A program made the translations under genes and the position numbers. Below are positions 7,536-16,959 of a DNA stretch of 18,401 bases, piece after piece. The stretch covers positions 1 to 18,401 of the forward strand of contig DIZZ01000261.1 in assembly GCA_002428045.1 (NCBI GenBank), read 5' to 3'. Position 1 is the stretch's first letter; each line of letters begins with the position of its first letter. Below the pieces are notes generated by a model. It was not told the origin of the DNA, made no database searches, and saw nothing but the letters and a program-made list of their open reading frames with translations. The stretch is from Verrucomicrobia bacterium UBA6015 (lineage in GTDB: Bacteria; Verrucomicrobiota; Kiritimatiellia; UBA8416).

Positions 7536-9047
7536 TTACTGCCATTCGCGGTAGAGCGGGATTCGGTCGCTGACCTTGGTCACGTAATGGCGGGTTTCCT
7601 CGTAGGGCAGACTAGACTGCAGTCGATTATAGACCTGCTCGGGGGTCATGCTGTTGATCACGGGAGCGGCCCGCGTCAGCGAGGTACCGGCACCAAAGGC
7701 CTTGCAGACGTTGCCCGCCCCGGTGTTGTAGGCCGCAATGCTGCAAAGCATCCGGTTCATCGGTTGTTCCACGCTCTTGAAATAGCGCTGGTCAATAATC
7801 CGCAGGTAAGCGGTCCCCAGCTCGATGTTGCGCTCGGGATCGTACAGGTAGGTGTCGGTCACCAGGCGATCCTGCTTGAAGACAAGTAAATACGCATCAC
7901 GGGCTCCAGACCGGGGGACGAGCTGCATCAATCCATAGGCAGGGACATGCGAACGTGCCCGTGGGTTGAACGACGATTCGGAATGGATGATCGCATACAC
8001 CAAGGGGGGATAAACCCCGTTCATTGCGGCGTATTTGGACACGATCGGCTTGAACTTCTCGGCGCGCACGCGCAGGTGATCCGGAACAAGTGGGAAGGCG
8101 ACCCTGACCACATCGCGCGGGACATTGTCGCTGCCCGTCACGGTCTTGCGCTGGACCGTGGCTGAGGCGGCCTGGCTTTCTGCAAATTCACGGGCGTTTG
8201 CGCGCGTCACGGGGGTTCCATCGGGCATGGCCACCTGGCGATCCAGCAGCGGCTGCTTGGCGAGATTGGCAGTGGGCTTGGCGCTTGCCGGTTTTGCCGC
8301 AGGCGCAGCGGCGGCGACGGAGGTGGTGGTGGCTTCCGCCGCAGCTGGCTCGACGCGTTGGCCTGGAATGATAAGATTCTGGCCGACCTTGAGCCAGCCA
8401 TCGGCGCTGATGCCATTGGCTTCGGCAATCAGTTGCCGCGAGACGTTGAACCGTTTTGAGAGCCCCCAGAGCGTATCCCCGCTTTTCACGGTGTACCCGG
8501 AGGGTTGCGACGTTGTCGACGGGGCCTCGGCATTGGACTTAACCCGCCTGCCCACCGACCGGGCGGAGGGAATCGTCGGTCCGGGATCCGGATCATTGGC
8601 CTCGCGGACTGATTTCGGGAACAGTTTGCGGCGGATCATCTCGATCGGATCCAGCGTACCGCTGAGCACAAGATTCTCAACCCCGTTGGCGATCAGTACC
8701 TTTACCTCGGCATCGCTCGTGCCGGGGGCAACGATCACCTCGACCTCAGCCAACCCATCCTCGAACTGCACGGCGCTGCGCTCGTCCAGTGTCTCGGTGT
8801 ACTGCACCCAGCGCTTCTGCTCCGGCATCCAGATGTTGTCAGTTCCCCAGCGCATGCCCGCTTCCTTGACGAACACGGCAAAGGCCTCCTGCTCTTCACG
8901 CAGGAACTGGTTGTATTGCGCCGTCACCTCGGCCTGATACTGGGCAAAGGCCTGGCGATCCTCCGCCAGCCACTGCTCAAACGTCTGTTGCTGTGCAACG
9001 GTGGTCAAGGGAAACAGCGCCATCCATGGCAGGTATTTAATTTTCAT
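7536..9047 (-). CDS. mltC: MltC-like lytic murein transglycosylase with inserted LysM domain
   Basis: A 503 aa periplasmic enzyme that would cleave the MurNAc-GlcNAc bond of peptidoglycan to leave 1,6-anhydroMurNAc. Signal peptide is about residues 1-18 (TTVA|QQQ). Residues 21-140 match the MltC N-terminal domain (DUF3393: FEQWLAEDRQAF, GMRWGTDNIWMPEQKRWVQY). A LysM murein-binding domain follows (185-228, YTVKSGDTLWGLSKRFNV) and then an Ala/Pro linker. The SLT catalytic domain (about 310-500) has catalytic E357 in HSESSFNPRA, YGLMQLVP (371-378) and AAYNTGAGNV (438-447). E. coli MltC is a lipoprotein of about 360 aa without LysM; here no lipobox cysteine exists, so the enzyme should be soluble and held by LysM instead. 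ATG 9047 has GGA about nine bases upstream. It is last in the minus-strand envelope cluster, 103 bases after the small barrel gene. Confidence 0.9.
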   Translation of the reverse strand: MKIKYLPWMALFPLTTVAQQQTFEQWLAEDRQAFAQYQAEVTAQYNQFLREEQEAFAVFVKEAGMRWGTDNIWMPEQKRWVQYTETLDERSAVQFEDGLAEVEVIVAPGTSDAEVKVLIANGVENLVLSGTLDPIEMIRRKLFPKSVREANDPDPGPTIPSARSVGRRVKSNAEAPSTTSQPSGYTVKSGDTLWGLSKRFNVSRQLIAEANGISADGWLKVGQNLIIPGQRVEPAAAEATTTSVAAAAPAAKPASAKPTANLAKQPLLDRQVAMPDGTPVTRANAREFAESQAASATVQRKTVTGSDNVPRDVVRVAFPLVPDHLRVRAEKFKPIVSKYAAMNGVYPPLVYAIIHSESSFNPRARSHVPAYGLMQLVPRSGARDAYLLVFKQDRLVTDTYLYDPERNIELGTAYLRIIDQRYFKSVEQPMNRMLCSIAAYNTGAGNVCKAFGAGTSLTRAAPVINSMTPEQVYNRLQSSLPYEETRHYVTKVSDRIPLYREWQ

Positions 9048-9087
9048 TGTAGATTTCCATATACTCCGAGCCTAAGCCACCCTCCAT

Positions 9088-9125
9088 GGGCCTAGGCCCG
9101 GACGGTCGGGCAAGTGTGCCCGACC
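9088..9125. other. Perfect 9-bp hairpin plus adjacent 12-bp palindrome
   Basis: GGTCGGGCA (9104-9112), loop AGTG and TGCCCGACC (9117-9125) form a perfect hairpin. Right next to it, GGGCCTAGGCCC (9088-9099) is a perfect 12-base palindrome. Both lie in the 103-base gap between the small barrel gene and the transglycosylase gene. On the minus strand no U-tract follows, so this is not a standard terminator; it could be a processing or stabilising structure that sets different mRNA levels for the two genes, or a protein-binding site. Confidence 0.6.
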
Positions 9126-9150
9126 ACCTTGCTTGAGTATGCCCAGGTTG

Positions 9151-9780
9151 TTAGAAGCCAAAGCCCAGCGTAGCGGTGATACCCTTGAACTCTAGATCGT
9201 CTAAGTTGACATATTCTTTGAGTCGGTAACCAACCGTCAGGCTAACCGGTTCAAGAGAGAGGAAAAGTCCACCCTCGATGTTGTAATGCTCGAAGCCGTC
9301 GTCCGTATCTTCACTGTCATCGGCATCACCAAAGTCCTTGAACATGTATGACCCACCTACATACCAGCCCAGCGGCGAATCGCCAAACGAACTGCCTGCA
9401 CCGATATAGGCCATGGGCCCGAAAATCTGATATTCCTCCTCTGCGCCCAGGAACCCGAGAGTCCAGAGCGAATAACGCCCGCCAACGCCGACATCAACGA
9501 AAGGGAAGGAATAGCCCAGCAGAGCCTCACCATCCGCTGAATCCCACGCCAACCCGGAAAGGCCGAGAACGTCGTCGTAGGTACCCATCAGATACATGCC
9601 GGAAATCCAGAGATTCTCACTCAGCGATAGCGATGCCGTACCGCCATACATCAGCGCAGCATCATCAAGCAGTTTACAATCCGCATACCACACCTTACCA
9701 GCGATACTGCTGGCCAGGGCGCTGCTGGTCAAGGCGGCGGTGAACGCCAGGGTCATCATACACAGGGTCAACTTCTTCAT
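9151..9780 (-). CDS. Small outer-membrane beta-barrel protein
   Basis: A 209 aa exported protein with signal peptide MKKLTLCMMTLAFTAALTSSALA (cleavage after ALA or ALASS). The mature part is rich in Gly, Tyr, Phe and Leu with alternating strands (LWISGMYLMGTYD, VDVGVGGRYSLWTLGF, WYVGGSYMFKDF) and ends in TLGFGF, a C-terminal Phe suited to BAM recognition. An acidic loop DADDSEDTDDG (near residue 150) may be an extracellular, calcium-binding-type loop. The start is decided by the ribosome binding site: AAGGA abuts the upstream ATG at 9786 but lies six bases from the ATG at 9780, so MKKLTL is preferred over MRMKKLTL. It follows the PEGA-like gene by 21 bases, so the two are co-transcribed. No specific family is recognised. 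Confidence 0.82.
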   Translation of the reverse strand: MKKLTLCMMTLAFTAALTSSALASSIAGKVWYADCKLLDDAALMYGGTASLSLSENLWISGMYLMGTYDDVLGLSGLAWDSADGEALLGYSFPFVDVGVGGRYSLWTLGFLGAEEEYQIFGPMAYIGAGSSFGDSPLGWYVGGSYMFKDFGDADDSEDTDDGFEHYNIEGGLFLSLEPVSLTVGYRLKEYVNLDDLEFKGITATLGFGF

Positions 9781-9786
9781 ACGCAT

Positions 9787-9791
9787 TCCTT
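9787..9791 (-). promoter_or_regulatory. Ribosome binding site AAGGA that decides the start of the small barrel gene
   Basis: On the minus strand AAGGA directly touches ATG 9786 (zero spacing) but is six bases from ATG 9780. The second ATG is therefore the functional start. Confidence 0.7.
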
Positions 9792-9801
9792 TTTTTCGGG
9801 T

Positions 9802-10440
9802 TTAGTGAACTTTGGGGCGCTTCGGCTTTTGCCGTTGTGGCTCCGGTGCTTCCATTTCTTGCTGCCGTATTTCTTCCGCCCGTAGGGCACGCTGTTCGGC
9901 TTCGCGCTGCCGCTCCTCGGCGACACGCTGTTCACGCTCGATGCCTAGCTGCTCCTGCTGCTGCTGCTGTCGGCGTACTTCTGCGTCCTGCAGGTGGTCT
10001 TCCTCCTTTGGTTGCGGGGTTGCGGTCACAGGGGTCTGAGGACGGGCTGCTGCGGCTGATGGCCTGGAGGCGGGGGGGAGTGGAAGCAACACCAAACCGC
10101 CACCGTCCTCCCGAAGCGGTACACCTGGCGACGATAGCACGGCGACACGCGTCTCGGTTCTCCCGGCGCCAAGGTCAACCTCCTGTGTCCACTCCTGGGT
10201 GCCCGCAACAACGGCGATCCGATAGTTACCAGGTGCCAAGCGACTCCACTGCAGATCCTGCCCGGGAACCAGCAGGAAGGCACCTTCACCATTCAACGAC
10301 GCCACCGCCTGCACGGGAGCCTGCAATATCAGCGTGCCGAACGACGCACTCTCGGCCTCGCCCGAACCCACCCCAAGCCAGGCCAAGGCCAAGGCGAACG
10401 CCATACGGCAGAATGCACTTCCTCTTACACGGTTAATCAT
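9802..10440 (-). CDS. Exported PEGA-like protein with Gln/Arg-rich coiled-coil tail
   Basis: A 212 aa exported protein, not a named family. The chosen start (ATG 10440, MINRVRGSAF) gives a signal peptide ending in GVGSGEAES at about residue 31; the open frame extends upstream to 10554, but that part is charged and lacks export features. Residues about 33-100 (GTLILQAPVQAVASLNGEGA, LAPGNYRIAVVAG, VDLGAGRTE) match the pattern of a PEGA surface beta-domain. Next comes a Pro/Ala linker (PLPPASRPSAAAARP), then a roughly 60-residue charged coiled coil with RRQQQQQEQ and repeated Glu-Arg/Gln (EREQRVAEERQREAEQRALRAEEIRQ), ending in basic KPKRPKVH. No clear Shine-Dalgarno is seen. It leads the minus-strand envelope cluster with the small barrel 21 bases downstream; a structural or tethering role between membrane and wall is a guess. 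Confidence 0.7.
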   Translation of the reverse strand: MINRVRGSAFCRMAFALALAWLGVGSGEAESASFGTLILQAPVQAVASLNGEGAFLLVPGQDLQWSRLAPGNYRIAVVAGTQEWTQEVDLGAGRTETRVAVLSSPGVPLREDGGGLVLLPLPPASRPSAAAARPQTPVTATPQPKEEDHLQDAEVRRQQQQQEQLGIEREQRVAEERQREAEQRALRAEEIRQQEMEAPEPQRQKPKRPKVH

Positions 10441-10698
10441 GGTTTCAAAGTAGTCTTTCCAGATTTGAAAACAAGAAAAAAATAGAAAACTGAGAGGCCG
10501 TGCCGAGCCGCGCACGGCTAACCACCACCGCCGTTGCCACAACCGGCTTACCACCGGTTCGCCCCCTAATTTCAGCCTACGGCGCGTTGCCGTCTGTGCG
10601 GATTAAACTGGACGATATGGCGTGGCTTTGTGTACGGTCAACCAGCAGTAGCGCCCTGCTTCGTGGAGCGGGCTGTCGTGTTATGGAAGGAGGCTGCC
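10441..10698. other. Divergent intergenic region, no convincing promoter
   Basis: This 258-base gap separates the minus-strand envelope cluster from the plus-strand acyltransferase. Its left part (10461-10495) is unusually A-rich on the plus strand (T-rich on the coding side of the minus genes), the kind of tract that can bend DNA. AACCGG and CCGGTT (10541-10559) can form a short hairpin. I see no -35/-10 pair with acceptable spacing for either direction. Confidence 0.5.
10687..10693 (+). promoter_or_regulatory. Strong ribosome binding site AAGGAGG specifying a GTG start
   Basis: AAGGAGG is fully complementary to the 16S anti-Shine-Dalgarno core and lies five bases before GTG 10699. It supports GTG as the start rather than the ATG at 10630, which has no such site. 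Confidence 0.85.
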
Positions 10699-11913
10699 GT
10701 GCATCAGATTATTTTTGAAAAACCCTACCGGTTCTATCCGCCGCGCGAAAGCCGGTTCTGGCCTGCCGTACTGCGCCGAATCCTGAATCTCTATCTGCGA
10801 CGCTCACACGGCATCGGAACCGTGGAAGTCCACGGCGAGCAGCGCTTGCGCGACTCCATCGCGGCCGGGCACGGCATCATGCTGGCACCCAATCACTGCC
10901 GTCCCTGCGATCCGATGGTGCTCGGGCATCTGGCATGGGACTGCGGCTCCACGCTCTTTATCATGGCCAGTCGGCACTTGTTCGAGGAATCGCGCCTCCA
11001 ACGCTTCCTCCTGCAGCGGGCAGGCGCCTTCAGCATCTACCGGGAGGGCATGGACCGCGAGGCCATCAAATGCGCGATCCAGCGACTGACCGAGGCCCGG
11101 CGGCCGCTGGTGATCTTTCCCGAAGGCGTGGTCTCCCGCACCAATGACCGGCTGGGACCGCTGATGGATGGAACCGCCTTCATTGCCCGCAATGCTGCCA
11201 AGCAACGGGCCGCCCTTCCGGTACCAGGCAAGGTGGTCGTGCATCCCGTGGCCCTGCGTTACGGTTTCGAGGGGAATCTCGATAGCGCCCTGTCGCCGGT
11301 ACTCGATGATATCGAGCAGCGCCTGACGTGGAAAAGCCCGGCGAAAAGCACTATGGGCGAGCGGATTGCCAAGATTGGCCTGGCCCTGCTGATGCTCAAG
11401 GAGATGGAGTTCTTTGACGAGGTGCGCAGCGGGGAGATCGAACCCCGGATCAACGCCCTGATTGATCATCTGCTGCTTCCCCTGGAAACGGAATGGATCA
11501 AGGGGCGGCGCGAGCCCGATGTGGTCGGTCGCGTCAAGGCGCTGCGCATCGCCATCCTGCCCGACATGGTGACCGGCGATATTGTGGAAGCCGAGCGGGT
11601 CCGACGCTGGCGGCAACTCGAGGAGTGCTACCTTGCCCAGCAGTTGAATTTCTACCCGCTGGATTATTTCGCACCAGGCGTGGCGCCCGAAAAGATGCTC
11701 GAAACCGTGGAACGGTTCGAGGATGACCTGACCGATCATGTGACCATCCATGGTCCGATCCGCGCGATTATCAATGTTGGCGAGGCCATCGAGGTCAGCC
11801 CGGTCCGCGAACGCGGAGGGGAAGGCGATCCGGTGATGCGGCAGATTCGCGAACAGCTTGAGGCGCTGCTGCAGCACCATCAGATCAACAACGAAAGACG
11901 CGAAGTACCCTAG
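10699..11913 (+). CDS. PlsC-type 1-acyl-glycerol-3-phosphate acyltransferase family protein with long C-terminal extension
   Basis: A 404 aa protein starting at GTG (VHQIIFEKPYRFYPPRESRFW). The acyltransferase core spans about residues 40-210: the catalytic H-x4-D motif is NHCRPCDP (H66, D71), FIMASRHLFE follows, the acyl acceptor motif is FPEGVVSR (140-147), and VVVHPVALRYGFEG completes the domain. The family transfers fatty acyl chains to lysophosphatidic acid or related acceptors at the inner membrane. There is no evident transmembrane helix, so a peripheral attachment is likely. Residues about 215-404 are a helical extension (MGERIAKIGLALLMLKEMEF, LEECYLAQQLNFYPLDYF) that plain PlsC (about 240 aa) lacks; its role is unknown, and acyl-ACP binding or regulation is possible. 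It stands alone on the plus strand between two minus-strand groups. The exact acceptor is not determinable from sequence. Confidence 0.88.
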   Translation: MHQIIFEKPYRFYPPRESRFWPAVLRRILNLYLRRSHGIGTVEVHGEQRLRDSIAAGHGIMLAPNHCRPCDPMVLGHLAWDCGSTLFIMASRHLFEESRLQRFLLQRAGAFSIYREGMDREAIKCAIQRLTEARRPLVIFPEGVVSRTNDRLGPLMDGTAFIARNAAKQRAALPVPGKVVVHPVALRYGFEGNLDSALSPVLDDIEQRLTWKSPAKSTMGERIAKIGLALLMLKEMEFFDEVRSGEIEPRINALIDHLLLPLETEWIKGRREPDVVGRVKALRIAILPDMVTGDIVEAERVRRWRQLEECYLAQQLNFYPLDYFAPGVAPEKMLETVERFEDDLTDHVTIHGPIRAIINVGEAIEVSPVRERGGEGDPVMRQIREQLEALLQHHQINNERREVP

Positions 11914-12094
11914 TTCGGGATGACGCGATTCACGGTGTACTGATTCTGGACCGGCTGCGCGCCCCCCACCCCCAATGCATGGATAGCAAAAGGCCAACAA
12001 GAGGAACGGGACACCCACACACTCCCCGATAAGTACGCGCTCGACGATGCGGCGCAGGCGTTCGGTGAGACTGTTGATATGGGTGTCGCGCCTC
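11914..12094. other. Intergenic stretch with coding-like composition, possible decayed gene end
   Basis: The 181 bases between the acyltransferase stop and the terminator of the oxidoreductase gene hold no intact gene. On the minus strand, 12087-12025 reads as an amphipathic helix (DTHINSLTERLRRIVERVLIG) with mostly G/C third positions. Near the other end, in a different minus frame, GGAQPVQNQYTVNRVIPN leads to a stop codon at 11912-11914. This could be a frameshifted remnant of a gene end. It could equally be chance in GC-rich DNA. Confidence 0.25.
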
Positions 12095-12133
12095 AAAAAA
12101 AGGCCCCGCCGGAACGTAGGGTTCCGACGGGGC
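12095..12133 (-). terminator. Intrinsic terminator of the aldolase-oxidoreductase operon
   Basis: Read on the minus strand, GCCCCGTCGGAAC pairs with GTTCCGGCGGGGC (13 pairs, one of them a wobble) around a CCTAC loop, followed by CTTTTTTT. It starts 30 bases after the stop of the pyruvate:ferredoxin oxidoreductase gene. This is a textbook rho-independent terminator. Confidence 0.93.
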
Positions 12134-12163
12134 ACTAGGGATTCTATTGAGCAACGGAAACGA

Positions 12164-15763
<3,600 letters not shown>

Positions 15764-15785
15764 TTACTGTTCTCCTAATAGAATT

Positions 15786-16736
15786 CTACTTGTTGATAAA
15801 GGCACGTACGGAATCAAGCTGCCCGGCACTGCCCAGCACCTTGTTCTTATGCACGATGTATTTGGCATACTCTGCCATGAAGACCTTGCCTGCGGGACGC
15901 AGGTCGAAGTTCTCAGGATCATCGCGGAAGCATTCGCGATGCACACGGCACCAGACCAAACGGCCGTCGGTGTCGATGTTGACCTTGGTCACGCCCATGG
16001 TGGACGCCTTGGTGATCTGCGCCTCATCCACGCCCTTGGCTCCTTTGAGCTTGCCACCGGCCGCATTGATGCGGGTTACTTCGTCCTGGGGAACCGAGCT
16101 GGATCCATGCATCACCAGCGGAAAGCGGGGCATCAGGCGGGCGATCTGCTCGATCACATCGAAATGCAGGCCCTGTCCACCGCTGAACTTGTAGGCACCG
16201 TGGCTGGTTCCGATAGCGCAGGCCAGGCTGTCGCAACCGCTGCGTTCGACAAACTCCTTGACCTGCTTCGGGTCGGTGAGCTTGGCATCGGCCTCATCCA
16301 CGGAAACATGCTCCTCGACACCGCCGAGCTTGCCGAGTTCGGCCTCGACCGAGATCCCCTTTGCATGGGCGCGATCAACCACGCGACGGGTCGCGGCGAT
16401 GTTCTCGTCGAAGCTCTCGTGGCTGGCGTCGATCATCACCGAGCTGTAGAACCCGCTATCGATGCAATCATAACAGGTCTTCTCGTCGCCATGATCCAGA
16501 TGCACCGCGAAGATCGCATCCGGAAAAATCTGGTCTGCCGCGCGGATCATCGCCTCGAGCAGGCGCGTATCGGTATAGCTGCGGGCACCCTTGGAAAGCT
16601 GGATGATGAACGGGGCCTTGCTATCCATGTTGCCTCGGAAAAGGCCCATGATCTGCTCGGCGTTGTTGATGTTATAGGCACCCACGGCATATTTGCCATA
16701 GGCGTGGTCGAAAAGTTTCTGCGTGGATACGATCAT
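15786..16736 (-). CDS. fba: Class II fructose-bisphosphate aldolase
   Basis: A 316 aa zinc-dependent aldolase that interconverts fructose 1,6-bisphosphate with glyceraldehyde 3-phosphate and dihydroxyacetone phosphate in glycolysis and gluconeogenesis. Residues seen: catalytic D81 and zinc ligand H82 in AVHLDHGD, SSVMIDASHESFDENI (98-113), E133 in VEAELGKLGG, zinc ligand H179 in GTSHGAYKF, zinc ligand H210 in VMHGSSSVP, and the phosphate-binding KVNIDTD (251-257). The start MIVSTQKLFDHAYG (ATG 16736) is preceded by a purine-rich AGGAAAGGGAA six bases upstream. The open frame runs on to 16856, but that extension is basic, unlike the family, and overlaps the promoter. It is the first gene of the operon with the pyruvate oxidoreductase 22 bases downstream. 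Length and motifs fit the class IIB-like bacterial group. Confidence 0.95.
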   Translation of the reverse strand: MIVSTQKLFDHAYGKYAVGAYNINNAEQIMGLFRGNMDSKAPFIIQLSKGARSYTDTRLLEAMIRAADQIFPDAIFAVHLDHGDEKTCYDCIDSGFYSSVMIDASHESFDENIAATRRVVDRAHAKGISVEAELGKLGGVEEHVSVDEADAKLTDPKQVKEFVERSGCDSLACAIGTSHGAYKFSGGQGLHFDVIEQIARLMPRFPLVMHGSSSVPQDEVTRINAAGGKLKGAKGVDEAQITKASTMGVTKVNIDTDGRLVWCRVHRECFRDDPENFDLRPAGKVFMAEYAKYIVHKNKVLGSAGQLDSVRAFINK

Positions 16737-16761
16737 GTGTGTTCCCTTTCCTCTGATGATG

Positions 16762-16787
16762 GGCCGGCGTCCTGAGGGAATCCGGCC
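16762..16787 (-). other. Leader hairpin before the aldolase gene
   Basis: On the minus strand GGCCGG and CCGGCC flank an inner TCC/GGA pairing with a CTCA loop. The structure lies in the predicted 5' untranslated leader, about ten bases upstream of the ribosome binding site at 16743-16752. It could stabilise the transcript or modulate initiation; no known riboswitch fold is recognised. Confidence 0.5.
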
Positions 16788-16821
16788 ACGGCTACAATTT
16801 ATGCTAAAAACGAAAGGCGAA

Positions 16822-16850
16822 AGTCTATGGCGGTCACGACCGAAAGTCAA
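16822..16850 (-). promoter_or_regulatory. Sigma-70-type promoter for the aldolase-oxidoreductase operon
   Basis: On the minus strand the -35 box TTGACT (16850-16845, five of six consensus) and the -10 box TAGACT (16827-16822, four of six) are separated by exactly 17 bases. Transcription would start near 16815, giving a leader of about 80 bases that includes the hairpin at 16762-16787. Confidence 0.55.
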
Positions 16851-16898
16851 CCGCAATCGAAAATGGCCCGGCGCCCCCTATTCCTCTCGACTAATTCC

Positions 16899-16927
16899 TT
16901 GATTTGCGACCGGACCTTTTGCATAGT
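16899..16927 (+). promoter_or_regulatory. Sigma-70-type promoter candidate for the FGE-domain gene
   Basis: TTGATT (16899-16904, four of six) and CATAGT (16922-16927, four of six) are 17 bases apart. The start would be near 16934, about 25 bases before ATG 16960, leaving just room for the AGAGGGA ribosome binding site at 16946-16952. It is arranged back to back with the aldolase promoter. Confidence 0.45.
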
Positions 16928-16959
16928 TCCCTGCAAATGTTTAACAGAGGGAATCGATT

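Noticed and set aside
9949..9970. CTG/CAG triplet run as a possible microsatellite repeat
   Set aside because: It encodes the Gln run inside the coiled coil of the PEGA-like protein, so coding bias explains it; too short to call a separate repeat.
10804..12135. 443-residue open frame antisense to the acyltransferase gene
   Set aside because: The plus-strand gene has catalytic motifs and a strong ribosome binding site; the antisense translation has no recognisable domain and would start within the terminator stem. Only its first part (outside the acyltransferase) is mentioned as a possible remnant.
16737..16856. N-terminal extension of the aldolase frame
   Set aside because: The basic 40-residue extension does not match the family, and it overlaps the leader hairpin and promoter; ATG 16736 has a good ribosome binding site.
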